Of a stretch of 64,000 nucleotides of DNA, positions 38,007 through 49,738 are shown piece by piece. The DNA is from Pleurotus djamor (Eukaryota; Basidiomycota; Agaricomycetes; Agaricales; Pleurotaceae). Position numbers and translations under genes: made by a program. The notes beneath the pieces were generated by a model, which saw nothing but the letters and a program-made list of their open reading frames with translations, searched no databases and was not told the origin of the DNA. Numbering within the stretch: the first letter of the stretch is position 1; the number at the start of each line of letters is the position of its first letter. Location: contig JAPEVF010000052.1 in NCBI GenBank assembly GCA_029747585.1, positions 1 through 64,000 of the forward strand, in the 5' to 3' direction.

Positions 38007-39587
38007 TTAGAAGGGCCAGGATGATGCCCTGACGGCCTTGAACCACGCAGTATTGGCATGGGGGTACTGAAGCGAGGGTAGGGTAGGCCAAAATGTATCC
38101 ATGAATTGAAGATTCGACTCACCTGCCAAACCATAACACCTCCATCTGAACCGGACCAGTCAGTGGTTAAAAGAGTTGATCAACGAACCACTCACTCCAT
38201 CCCTGGTTCTTTGCTTGTTGGAGACACGACGCCAATGTAGAAGTGGACATCAAACCATTATTGGCGTCTCCGGCTGCAGCGGGTTTTCCGATCACAATTT
38301 TTGACAACGGAACACCAGATGCGGCGATCTCAAAGACGGATGACTTAGGCCATGTGCTCGAAGACGCGGTAAGCAAACCAGAGCAAGTGGTGTATTCGCT
38401 TGCACCCTCTGTCAATGAAAACGATGTCAGTTCAGACAGCGTCTGAGAAGAATGAGCATACTAACGGTTGTAGAACTATCCCAAACGATGGTGCGATCAA
38501 CGAGGCGGGCTATTTTCTCATATCACTGGGTTGGAACTTACTTGAACGTTATACTAGAATCGACAGGTATATTTCAGACAATTTTTCGATGATGAATCAT
38601 CCAATAGACGTACCCAATCAATCATGCTACCGACGTTCTTGTGGACCGTCAGATACGCTCCTCCTCCGAACTTGTTCGGTGAAAACCTGTGGCCGAGATG
38701 AACGGCNAAGCCATGAGCGTAAGACCTGGAGCTCACCAAGGTGCGACAGCTGTCCATCAATGAAGATATGAGCATGGTAATGATAAAGAATGCCTTGTTA
38801 AGATGATTACGCACGGGCGTGAGTTAAGATGTAGTTGCTCTGAGGTAGTTGAACTCGGAGTTGCTTGGTAAAATTGGTGAGCCATGCTTCAGCCTTACCA
38901 TCGCCGGCATTGATGGCATTGAAATCCTGAGTCGTCCGATAAGAACACACAACAAACCAACTTAGATATGAATAAGCTTACCTCGTAGTCAACATCAATT
39001 CCATCTATGCTATATTGCTTGACCCAAGCAGCCATGGTATTGGCCGTCGCCACAGGGTCGAGATTAGCGGAGGTTGGAGCGTCCGTCGCACCGAAGGCCG
39101 AGACCATGAGCTTGATGCCAGCAGCGGCGTATTCTGCTTTAATTGAGCTACGGTCTGAAGCAGACAAAGATTGCCATGATTGAGCTTGATCCCAAGCACC
39201 GACGGTTAACAAGAACGACAAAATGCTTTATGGTCAGCCATATAAAGTAAGCTATTCAGTAGGTTGAATGCAGGTAGTATAAGCTTACAAGACGTTGGTT
39301 CCCTAGAGTACGATATAGACGTTGAGACCGATTCGGTTTATTGCTGAAAGAATGATATCACGTACCGCGAGTTGTGCAGCCGTTGGAGGCCGTGTTTGGC
39401 CCGAAACCCACATATCGGAATACATCACGAAATGGGGCGCAGCGGGCGTGGCCCGAGCAAGGATGCTTCTAGCTTTAGGGCTCAAAGACTCGAAGTTAGT
39501 CTCGTTCACCGGAGCAGCAGCGACCGTAGCGAAGAGCGATGTCGCGCGGAGCGCGAGTAGGAGAGAGGAGAGGGCGAATAAGAACAT
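38007..39587 (-). CDS. Secreted GH18 chitinase-like glycosidase, tandem copy B
   Basis: The chosen start is the ATG at 39587, which opens a signal peptide (MFLFALSSLLLALRATSLFA). An in-frame ATG at 39683 lies upstream of the TATA box and is unlikely to be used. Landmarks match copy A: HFVMYSDMW, LMVSAFGATDAPTS, the catalytic motif SIDGIDVDYE, AEAWLTNFTKQLR, YILTHARP, FGGGAYLTVHKNVGSMIDWYNVQ, LSKIVIGKPAAAGDANNGLM and GGVMVWQ followed by YPHANTAW. The stop TAA is at 38007-38009. The catalytic Glu is intact. The pair arose by tandem duplication and has since diverged, so different substrates or timing are possible. About nine exons. Confidence 0.87.
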
Positions 39588-39662
39588 CTCTGAAGGCTTG
39601 TTCGAAGGCGAAAGGCGTGCTGGGGCGTCCGCTGAGGTAAATTTTGGTTGGATGGGACGCGC

Positions 39663-39669
39663 ATTTATA
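39663..39669 (-). promoter_or_regulatory. TATA box of GH18 copy B
   Basis: TATAAAT on the minus strand, 76-82 bases upstream of the ATG at 39587. It lies inside the longer open frame, which supports the internal start. Confidence 0.55.
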
Positions 39670-39699
39670 CGACAGCTTTTCATTCGAGTCGCTTGAGTC

Positions 39700-41038
39700 T
39701 AGAGTAGGTACTTGGTTTTCGAATCGAATGGAAAGCTATTTTTCCGCGGCACATGTGGATTCTTTGCGGTTCGCAAGAGTATGAAGTGAGAGAGGGCAGC
39801 ATATGGGTCGATAAGCGGGTGTCTGAGGGGAGGGATACGGAGAAACATAGTCAATACGATACATGGCGTTCCGCAAGTTAGCATGCGACTCACCGCGTCA
39901 TTTGACGATGTAAAACGAGGACATAATATGCGACCACGACCGAAATGGGAAGAGTAGTAGGATTACCACACGATATGCATTGAGCTCGTCCTCGGAGAGT
40001 GAGCAGGACAGAAGGAGCATAATGCTTAGCTTGAGTGAAGAATCCTTATCGCGTTCCTGACTCAATCCATTCTTGTCAGTGACCGTTGGCAACGGCCAGA
40101 GGCGAAGCATTAGGGTGCTCGGCAATCAAACCAACCTGCACCTAGTACCGAGAAGTATTGCTTCACCGGTCTCAACGCTGAAATTAATGAGGGACAGTGT
40201 CCTTCCAGTGAGCTTGGATTCGTCGTCAAGAAGTCAACCGTCAACCTCTCCAGGGTAGTACCTAATATTGGAAGCCTCAAAGAGGAACACTGGATGTCCT
40301 AATCAGAGCCATACATAGGACATCCTGTAAAAGTCCATACCTCCTTTGATTCGCCACGTCAACAAGAACATGAGGTCAATTGTACGTGTAGGCTAAAGAT
40401 TCGAGGGAGGTTGCTGGAGGAAGTTCGCTCATATGGACGCGAAGCGAGGGATTCGGTGAAGTCGGCGGCGTGGGTTCGCGGCTACGTTCAAGCGGTAGCG
40501 CAAGACGGGAATCATTGAATGTCGAACACATGCGGGAGAACGTATCGATAGAAGCCCATAACCTTGCACGTGGAGCAGCGTTGTCAAGCACTGGTCAATG
40601 GAGGATGTGGCCAGAAAAACAAGTCACATAGAGCACGTTATCTAAGCGCCATTTTTTCTTGACTTCCGTATACAAGAAGCTAGCCAAGCTATGTAACTGG
40701 GAAGGCAGAAACGCAATCAGTAGATATCAGCTTCGGGGATTTAGAACCAAGGCAGGCAGCTTAACCAACATGCTCGCATTCGGCTAGGTTGCGAAGGCTG
40801 CCAGAGTGAAAAAGGGGAATTTGCGTGGCCGAGGCTATTGCGCACTGTAGGAGAATCCGCCGTTGAAAAGAGGATGTAGGAGGGAAAGTGTCCGATAAGC
40901 AATGTCAAGGTGACTTGAGTCGAGGCATCCAAAACAGGAAATCGTGTGTAGTCCGAGAGAGGGAGAAACTAAGAAAAAAATCCGTAATATTGCAGTCGTA
41001 GCATAATCGTAAAGGAATATATAACCTGCGGCATGCTC
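39700..41038 (-). other. Interval with possible small unrecognised gene
   Basis: Minus-strand frames at 40376-40591 (Ser/Pro-rich, ending ATSLESLAYTYN) and about 40120-40260 (LERLTVDFLTTNPSSLEGHC) look protein-like, but I could not join them into one model with sound splice sites. An old or rapidly evolving gene is possible. I recognise no domain. Confidence 0.3.
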
Positions 41039-43810
41039 TTATTCATAGGGCATATTCTCAAGGGCCTCTGTCAGGGATGACCAGTTGCCTACCACCTGCT
41101 GCGAAAACTCAAATTCTTCCCTGGCGAATGATTGAGTTGCGGCGGTAACTAATGTGTGTTCCCTGTTGTGGAATACGACGCGTAGTTCATGCCACATGCT
41201 GTTGGAGCCCGGATCAGCTCAGCCGCGGAGACAAGCGAGAAGAATAGACGAGGCCCTTACCATGCTCGGACAAAGACTCTCCTCGCCAGTTGAGTGGCGA
41301 TAGTAGCTTGGTCCCTTTCGATTGAAACGACTAACTTGTCCGCCTCCTCTTCCCATCCCTCTTTCTTCGCGGATTTAATGCCGTCCAGCTTAACAGACGT
41401 CGTCTCTACACGTTTCTTCAACCGATCGACCTGGTCTATAGACAAACGATCGCGCCTGATGAACAGGTCTCGCATCGCAATGTAAAGGTCCCTCTGAGAC
41501 TGATCGCTCGAGTATCAGCACATGCAATAGGGATCGAGAGGGAGACAGGTAGCATACTTTGAGTGATTCAAGGGTGGTATCAAACAAGGCTCGCGTCTAA
41601 CCAGTCCATGAGATGGGGAAGAATGATCACACGGCAAAATCCTCACCCGGGACTCTGCAATATCTGCTTGTACTGCACAATGCGAAGCAACTTCGTTCAA
41701 GCCCTGGCGCACTCCAGAGGAAAGTTCGTCCTCTTCTCCTCTCCACGACTGTTCCATAACTTCCGTAACAGCCCGCAGTGTGTTTGTCAACCGCGAAAGA
41801 TCACTCTGCGAATCAGAAGTGACCAAGTTCGAGATAGATCCATACATTGAATGGTTCAAGCCACCAGGCGGTCCATAGGTAGATGTTGCCATGTGAGGCG
41901 ACCCGCCAAAGAAGGAAGCGTTCATTTGAGGAGATGAAACCGTCGAGGAGGGCAGTGACGCGGAAGAACCCAGACGAGGTGAGCCGAAGGTGGTATCCAA
42001 GAAACGAGGTAAGCCGAAGGAAGAATCCGCGAGAACATGAGCGTCTCCTCTGGCAATGCCAATAGGAAGAAAGGGGATTCGTACCGCTGCTGCTTCACGT
42101 CTCTTGATGATCCGTTCAGCAAGGATGGATATCCTCTGCCACTGTTCAATTAATGTAGGGAGCTTATTGCGGACAATACTACAACAAGGATTAGTGACTG
42201 GGAAGAATATCATGGTGGCGAGGGACGAACGTAAGCTTGTCCTCTAAGTCGCTCGGGATGGTCATCTCTTCAACACGATCGACACGCTTACTGACAGACT
42301 CCTCATCAAGGGAGACGGCTGTATGCTTCCGCCAGCTCTCAAATGACGGCTCTGTGAGAAAGACGGACAAGACACCGTCCTCTTTGATGATAGGGTGATT
42401 TCTATGGCAGAATCAATACGCAGCGCAACGACTACTCCGAGAGCATCATAGACGCACATGACGAAATTCAGGGCTCGCGTCAGCCCTCGTCTAGACAAGC
42501 AAGTAAGTGACACGAATCGCCGAGAAAGAGGCTGCTGGCGCACCGTCGTTGTTCAAGGAAGTATTCGTCGGCTAGAAAGAGAAAATTAGAAAGAAGCTAA
42601 AGATATTTGAGGAGCAGGACTCACGGCCTATTCGCTTGGGTGGAAGAGCAGGGAAGAGGCGGAAAGGATAACGACGCGTCAGGCACTCCCACAAGAACAC
42701 AAACTCGGAGTATCTTCTTGTTACAGGGCTACCTCTCTAGTCGCGATTCAATCAGCTGTAACCAAGGGAGAGAATGCACAAAGGGTTGTACTCACGTCAG
42801 TGCTGATCTCATATACTGTATATCGATTCAAGATAAATCCTTGCTGTCCCAAAATACTAATCCGAACGGTCTCTTGTCGTTTCCACCACTCTCTCGGAAG
42901 CCCAGTCCCAGCCAAGCTAGACGGTGCGCCATTCACCAAGCTCCCTCTCGTCGTATCGAACACGTCTGGATTAGCTCCTGGCACGACAGCAGCAGGAGCA
43001 GGAGCACCGCCAAAGCGGAGATTTGAGCCAGGGCCCGTCGACCAAGGATCAATCGTATTCTGCCTATGGTACGTCGGCACGGGGGCAACAAATGTGGATG
43101 TCGAAGGTTTCAACGAGTCCAAGTCAAGCTTCGGTTCTGGTAGTTCGTTCTGTGATGAGAGAGATGCGACTTGTTCGATGCTGACATCTAGAACCACAAT
43201 GAAGTTAGATTCGTCATTGGATGACGCATATACTCAATGCCAGAACTACGTACCCTTTCCTGCCTGGGCTAAGGCAACCAACGCAAGGGCAACGAAAAAC
43301 TCCTCCTTCGATACTCGGGGTTTCGAGCTGACGAGATTAACAATCTATACCACAAACCCACAGGTAAGCCTCCGTCCTTGAACATAGAATGCATACGCAT
43401 TTCAGTACGCTTCAAACTCACTTTATCAATCGTAGCTGCCTGCAGCGAAGAAGTCATCAAAACGCGCGACAGCGCATTCACCGAAACCTCTCCAGAACCA
43501 CTCGGGCCAATAGCAGAGAACGCTTTATTATACACTGGCGGAACAGTTGCATCCGCTATCCACCCCGAACAAGTTCAGATCAGCCCCAATGTACATAAGA
43601 TACCACAGTAAGCTCACCAATTACTGAATTAAACACCGGGTTCGAGGTGGTTGAGGGCATCGGGGGAGGCGAAGGACTCGGGGCAGCACTCCATGGGTCG
43701 AGACCGTCGTAAACTGACGTCGCCAGAGGATTATCCTCTACAAAGCTGCCCCCAAAGTTATTTGATGAAGCCCCCGCATATCGTTGTGCTGGTCGGGGAG
43801 AGTTGAACAT
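41039..43810 (-). CDS. MVP1: Sorting nexin Mvp1 (PX-BAR)
   Basis: Starts MFNSPRPAQRYAGASSNNFG and ends NWSSLTEALENMPYE with TAA at 41039-41041. An EH-like N-terminal segment (YNKAFSAIGPSGSGEVSVNA; KPRVSKEEFFVALALVALAQ) is followed by a linker. The PX domain then shows RRYSEFVFLWECL with RYPFRLFPALPPKR, the phosphoinositide pocket. The C-terminal half is helical and BAR-like (LIRRRDRLSIDQVDRL-type coiled coil near 41260-41475), with a Ser/Gly/Pro-rich insert at 41870-42050. About nine exons. Mvp1 acts on endosomes in retrieving cargo from the prevacuolar compartment; this role is taken from the yeast family. Confidence 0.9.
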
Positions 43811-44067
43811 GGTGGGGAGAGTCGAAGGAGGGAAGCTCTCAGTTAGTGTTGCTACAGTGGACTGAGAGAACCACTTCTAAATTTAGCGCTCATCAGTTTG
43901 AATGTGGCCAGGTTAGCCACAACTGGCCACCAAGTCAAATCAATCTCACAACAAGGACGAGAACGATGGGTCCTTAATAAAGTCGTGCGGCAGTCCAGAG
44001 AAAGATAGCATTACGATATATACAGGAAACTAGAAGTCCAAGACCCGTTACGACTAGGTCTATATCC

Positions 44068-46882
44068 CTAAATCACTTCCGCCGTCTTTTTGGCTGCGAA
44101 GTGCAGTGTCCACGAAGACAGCAGTCTCTTGCTGTTGACTTCATCTCCCGTAAGTCTATCATCAAACACATCGTTAGCCCATCACTCTCAACACATAAAA
44201 CAATGAGAAGAGACTCACCCTGGTGTGCCGTATGTCAACGGCGCGATGTACACGTACATAGCGAACAACAAAACGGTGAACGCAGCAACGAAAACAGGAC
44301 CCTTGGTACCAAGGTCCGCGAACTGGGTAGGCCGTCTTCTTGTCTGAGGACCGGCAATCGAAACGGGGTAGTTGATAGTCTCGGAAAGGACGAAGTTCAA
44401 CACGGCGCCGGCGACGAGGGCGGAAGCCAGATGCGATGGTAGGTAGTGGTGGATGAACAGTTGACGGTTCATAAGGAAGAACGGGGCGTAGTGAACGAAC
44501 CAGATGAGGAGGAAGAAGCCACACGAGTTCCATAGGCGATTGCGAACGGCTATACGAGTTACAGTGGACGGGTTAGCTCTGACAAAACGAACCAGTTAAC
44601 GGAAGGGTACTCACGATCACTGAGAGGATACACATCCCGACGCCTAGCCAACAAATCCGCACCGATGATACCAATATAACTGGATAGCGCAATAACACAC
44701 GTCCACCATCCAATCAAATTACCAATCAGATAAATCTGCTTCTGCGGCTCGCTCTCCGTCCAGAAACTGATACCACTGATCAAGAATGGCCAGTTGATAG
44801 GTCCAGAGGCATAAGGATGCGAGGCGGTAAGACCAGCGTTGTGTTGCATCATGAGCATTTGCAGTTCAGCGAACTTCTTGAGGAAGAACATCGACTTGGG
44901 TTGTTTGGGAGCAACAACTTCTTCGGTACTCTCGAAATCGCCGGGACCTAGAAATGTAAAGATGAGTGCTAAGATCACAATGGGGAAGGAGAAGAACATC
45001 ACCTTCAGAAGCGACAACCTCATCAATATACCAAATCGCACTCTTCTCCGTGGGGTTCTTGTTACCGTTGATTTCCTGCTGCTTGAACGCCCATTCAGGG
45101 AGAGGCTTTCCATGTGTCCACATCGACACTTTGGTGGGTCCATGCACCAAACGGAAATGTCCAGACTTGCTCTTCAATGATTGACCATCGTGTCCTTCAG
45201 CGAGGTTCATGTAGAACAAAGTGTCGTTGTATCGGGAGTTATCATCCTTCGACCAAGTGGTGAACTCTTGGTTGGTAGGCATGAGTGGGGAAGCGACGTC
45301 GTGTGTGAGGAGGTAAGTCTGAGTGTTGGTATGGAGGAGACGAATGACATCGCTGTGACGAACGATGCGTCCACGTCCGGTTTCAGGGAGAGCCTTGGTA
45401 GGAACGATGACCCAGTGGTTGTTGGTATCATTGTGTCCGTATCCGGTGACTTGTTGTCCTTGACTACTGATACGACCATCTTCGTATTTGAGGGGATATC
45501 TATCAGGATGGGAATGAAGGTAGACCTTGGTATCCTTGTGACGGATCGACACGGTATCATAATAGCGGATCTCTGCAACACACCATTGTAAGCATCATCT
45601 CATCTGAAGCGAAGGAGAACACTACACGAACCTTGACTGTTCAACAGCATTTCATTCCCAAGCAAAGTTTCTTGGAAAGCGGGGCTCATGAAGGTATCGC
45701 CGGAGCCAGAGTGGTTGAGGATGGTGAAGTGAACGTAGAAGGTCGTAAGGTAGACGATGAGAGGAACGACGATCAAACCAGCGGCACGGGCAAAGAAATG
45801 TTTCGCGAAATGTTCCATGGTGTGGCCTTTGCGGTGATCGAGGATATCCCACAAGTCGATGAGGACAGCGCAGCCGATGGCAGCCACAGTGAGGATACCG
45901 TTAACCTTGGAAGCCCATGTACACGCCATGAAAACACCAGTAGCAATCAACCAAGTCCACCAATCCGTAGTAAATTCACTGTCTCTTTATCAGATTTGAC
46001 GGAATGCCAGGGGAAGAGTGACACCTACTGATATCGCAGCTTCTTAAACCTGACGTAGGAGTAAATCGTGCATGACATGAAGAAAATGAGAGTCGCGTCC
46101 AGGAGAATGAGTCGCGACTGGGTCACATGAGCGTTATCTACAGACCCATGCGGTCAGCAAGGTACGCCTTTCGATCGCGCAGCAATAAGGAACGCGTACC
46201 AAACAGAATCAACAAGGCCGAAAATGCTGCAACCACGGTGGAATAACCGCTCTCCTTCATGATAGCGTACACCACGGGGACTGTCAAACTACCCAGAATA
46301 GCCGGAAGCGCGCGTAAACCAACGTAGGGGACGTGGTTCGCCGTGTAGCTATCGCCAATGTTCTCGAAAAGGAAGTTGCCGTCGAACCCTACGAACCACC
46401 CGGCCAATGCGAAAAGCATCTTGGCCAGTGGAGGATGAACGTCGAAGTAGTATTCTCGTCGGAGGTAGTACGACGTGAATTTGCCAAAGTGAACCTCATC
46501 GAAGCTAGAGAAGGTTTGATGAGAATGGAGCCTCGAAAACGATCGTAAGGAGAAGAGACGTACACGACCTGGTCTGGATGATTGATTTTGTAGAAACGAA
46601 GTGCGAACGCGGCGAGGGTCAATACAGAGACAACGATGACGCTGGCTTGTTGAGATGACAGAATCTGTTCAAAGTGACTGCGGTCTGCCTGCGCTCACAA
46701 GGCCACGTCAGCGCGGGTAAGATGTTCGTACACAGCACAAAACGCACCTCCCGCTGGTAAATGGAGGTAACATGCTCGTCCTCTTGTTCATAGTCAATAT
46801 TGCTCGAGCCACCCAGGGCAGACTTTGGCTGCCTATTCCTCACTTGCGGGGCTTTACTGGCACTGCTGCCCGCAACTGACAT
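44068..46882 (-). CDS. PMT4: Protein O-mannosyltransferase Pmt4
   Basis: Starts MSVAGSSASKAPQVRNRQPK at 46882; the last exon reads LTGDEVNSKRLLSSWTLHFA and ends with TAG at 44068-44070. An early luminal loop carries FDEVHFGKFTSYYLRREYYF with DVHPP, the conserved acidic catalytic region of PMT enzymes. Many membrane helices follow. Three MIR repeats lie at about 45000-45590 (YLHSHPDRYPLKYEDG; GRGRIVRHSDVIRLLHTNTQ). The segment AGLTASHPYASGPINWPFLI identifies the Pmt4 subfamily. It moves mannose from dolichyl-phosphate-mannose to Ser/Thr of proteins in the ER, in Pmt4's case chiefly membrane-anchored ones. At least eight exons. No defects are visible. Confidence 0.93.
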
Positions 46883-47142
46883 GATTGCGCGGCCTTAGGA
46901 AGGAGATGTCGTGGAGGGAAGAGAGAAAGAAAGGATGGGAGTCGAAGGGAAAAGGGAAAAGCGGAAAATGTTCGAACACGAAAACGTTGAACTCATTCCC
47001 TGCCACGATTGCAGCTTATGTAAGCAGGGCTCACGTTTTTGCTCCCAAGCCTTAGAGTTGCTTTTTTCCGAGTGTTCAGTTTCGCTGGCAAAGGTAGTGA
47101 CAGAACTTGTTTATTTTACAGGGTTACACAGGCAGACTCTTG

Positions 47143-47786
47143 CTACAACTCTACGCTCGGTTGGACGCGAAATTGTGCAGGAGGGGCGCGTTGGCAACGA
47201 CCCTTGGACCAACGATACCCATTGGGACAGCAGGCGCCGTTCCCAGTGGCTGCATCTCCGGCAAAATCGTGGTAGGGGGCACAGCACCTACCCAGGCCGG
47301 ATATATCGTCTTGCGACCAATGTTTATCGCTGTCGCAACATCCACCCACACCGGTTTCTTTGTTTCCGGACCAGAATTGACCATCGTCACAGCACTGTAT
47401 GTGGGTTGTAAGAAGGTTGTAACTTGTAAGTAAGAACAGTGATTGTAGCCTGAGACTTGCCTGTCCGATCTTGTTTGCTTCATCAAGCCAAGTCATTTTC
47501 ATGGGTGGCTGGCAGCATCCCAGATGCCTGGTGGGATCAGCCTAAAGGTCAATCAGCAAGTGATCCTTTTCAAGCAAGATCTCGAACGAACGGGTAAAAT
47601 ATAGGCAACGGCGTCGCTAGGGCAGAGCCCCTGGGTAGGATGATCTCCATCTGTCCTAGAATCAACCTCGGCGGCCTCGTGGGTACGCAGATCTTGGGCG
47701 TTGGCATGCTGATGCATATGGCATCCGGCCACCACAGACGCTACAGTGCAGAAGAGTACGGTGATCAGGTTTTTGGAAATCGACAT
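47143..47786 (-). CDS. Small secreted cysteine-rich protein with CC repeats
   Basis: Three exons (47786-47592, 47541-47461, 47394-47143) join in frame to 175 residues. A signal peptide opens the protein (MSISKNLITVLFCTVASVVA). After a His/Asp-rich linker the mature part holds five double-cysteine motifs 15-17 residues apart: GCCQPP, QCCDDGQFWS, GCCDSDKHWS, RCCAPYHDFA and ACCPNGYRWSKGRC. The regular CC-x(n)-aromatic-x-G pattern suggests a disulfide-rich repeat fold. Intron 2 is a GC-AG intron (CAG|GCAAGT). TATAAAAT lies 40-47 bases upstream of the start. Small secreted Cys-rich proteins can be effectors or wall components; no function is assigned. Confidence 0.75.
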
Positions 47787-47825
47787 GTCTGGTGGGATGG
47801 GGACTTGAAGCCACCATCGAGAGCC

Positions 47826-47833
47826 ATTTTATA
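47826..47833 (-). promoter_or_regulatory. TATA box of the CC-repeat protein gene
   Basis: TATAAAAT on the minus strand, 40-47 bases upstream of the ATG at 47786. Confidence 0.55.
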
Positions 47834-48240
47834 CGTGCTTTTGTCGACGTGTATACTTGATTCTAGCAGGCCATAGTGTGTGATGGAAGGGGATTCTAGT
47901 GCACGACGCTGTGAAGGGAGCACGGGAAGGCTGAAGCCGCAAGCGCTGCCAGGAAAGGAAACTCCCCGACAGTGCGGGGGAGATGTCACGTGGGGGTGGC
48001 TGGCACACGAGACTCCTATTCGCTGTTCTCCTGCTACTTATTTCTGCTCCTCGTTTCTTTACCTCCTACCACATTCTTGTCTTCTCCCCTTTTCAAAGTT
48101 TCCGTCTTCGTTCTTGATTTCTTGCTTTGCATCTTCATACTTTTCTGCGAACTACATAAACTTGCATCAATCACAAGCACCTGTGTGCTGAGCCCCACCT
48201 TCGCTTCCTTATCGACGTCACCATTGTTCTACAAATCATC
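47834..48240. promoter_or_regulatory. Divergent promoter region with TCACGTGG
   Basis: This region lies between the minus-strand CC-repeat gene and the plus-strand coiled-coil gene. TCACGTGG at 47986-47993 carries a CACGTG core. A long pyrimidine-rich stretch (48010-48140) precedes the + strand start, as is common for fungal promoters. Confidence 0.4.
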
Positions 48241-49275
48241 ATGCAACCGACGCACAGCACGGCAAGCGACGCGGAAACGGGTGCATCGTCGACGACTCGA
48301 CGCCCGCGCCCATTGGTCGTTTCGGAATCAACACGGTCGCTCGTCCGGAAGCAGCGCCAGGTTGAGATAGAGAAGGAGCAGAAGATTGAGGAGGCGGAGG
48401 CTCTCAAGCAGCTCATGGACCAAGTAAGGAGACTGTACTGCCACTTCCCCACAGCTCAACTAATCGTCGTCGGCCGCAATAGTCCCACCACCTGGCACGT
48501 CCATTGGCCGGCGTGAAGACGGAGTTCAGTGATCTCGACGGTGTAAAGTGGACTGGCTCGATGCTGAGAAGAAGGACGCAGGTGAGCCTTGATTTCCTTT
48601 GCTTCTTAATGCTGTCATAGTAGCAATCAACCCTGAGCTTATTTCAATTACACCACGCAGTGCCCAAATCCAACCATCAAGGTTACCGTCCCCACTCGCT
48701 CGGAATACGCTCGAGCCACCCAAGTTCAGCGTCACGCAACTTCCGAAGAGTCTCCGTCGCCTACTCTCAGCGATTTCAGCGTCGTCGAGCCAACTCCGCT
48801 GGCCAGTACTTTCTCCGAGCGCGACCTCCAGTCATCACCTTCATCATCACACGATGACACTATCCGTCTTACAGACACTCGCCGCAGATACCTCACAAGC
48901 CTCCCTTCCTCCTATCATGCACCGCGCAGCCCCACCTTTCCTGAGATCCAGAATGTACCCACTCATACCCCACGTTTCACCCATCCAAAGAAGGGTTATC
49001 CCCTTGAAGACGAGGACGAGGACGCAACCATCTGCATTCCTATTCACCCACCTCCTGCGGCTGACTACTCGAAATCACCCGTCACCGATCACTCGAACTC
49101 GCTGACGATCCGAGCGTCCAACTACCCTCTTCACCCAAAGTCCAGCCCAAAGAACGAGAACATTGGCACCATCGTCGGACGGGTCTTTTGCAGAGAGTAC
49201 GAGTACGGACCAGATGGCCAGCGCAAACAAGGTCGATGGCACGCCGTGGAAGGATTGCGTGTTGAGTTGCCCTAG
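48241..49275 (+). CDS. Uncharacterised protein with N-terminal coiled coil
   Basis: Three exons (48241-48423, 48483-48581, 48661-49275) join in phase 0 to 298 residues. The long third exon has no ATG in frame at its start, so it is easy to miss. Residues about 30-61 are a charged helix (RKQRQVEIEKEQKIEEAEAL). The middle is Ser/Pro-rich with an acidic run (EDEDEDAT). The C-terminus is the most structured part (NIGTIVGRVFCREYEYGPDG then QRKQGRWHAVEGLRVELP). I do not recognise a named family, but consistent splicing and codon phase support a real gene. Confidence 0.75.
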
Positions 49276-49738
49276 TCTGGTGTGATTTGACCCCCAATGT
49301 TGCTATCATTTTTGAAAGTTGTTTTGCATCCGCTTGCTTTCCTTCACCCATCATTGCATGTACACTACCCATCCCTCGCATTTATTGGAATTTACACCTA
49401 CATTTGTTCTTGCTTTCCACACCCTTGTGCTTTGAGGTCCACCGCGAACTGTCAAGAACCCCGCGGCTCCAGCCACCCAGGATCGTAGATTCGTACGCAC
49501 AGGCGAAATCGTCCCGTGTCGACGTATCCGCGTCCGGGCCGTTGGGCCTCATCGCGGGCCTTCTGATCTTGACCTGGCTATGAACGTATGGCCCGTTCCC
49601 AAGCGATAGAATGGGCAAGATAAAAGGTATGCTCCGTTCCAGTGCGATGAATCGTTTCTTGATACTTATCCCCCCTTCATCTCTTAGATACACATACTAT
49701 TATAATCCTTGTTCTTTTCGTGAAGGACTCGGTCATCG
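49276..49738. other. Intergenic region upstream of L-arabinitol dehydrogenase
   Basis: About 460 bases between tandem + strand genes. It holds the 3' UTR of the coiled-coil gene and the promoter of the dehydrogenase, with a TATTATAAT stretch near 49699. No other gene is seen. Confidence 0.4.

Noticed and set aside
45181..45591. 136-codon + frame opposite PMT4
   Set aside because: Antisense shadow of the conserved MIR-domain exon.
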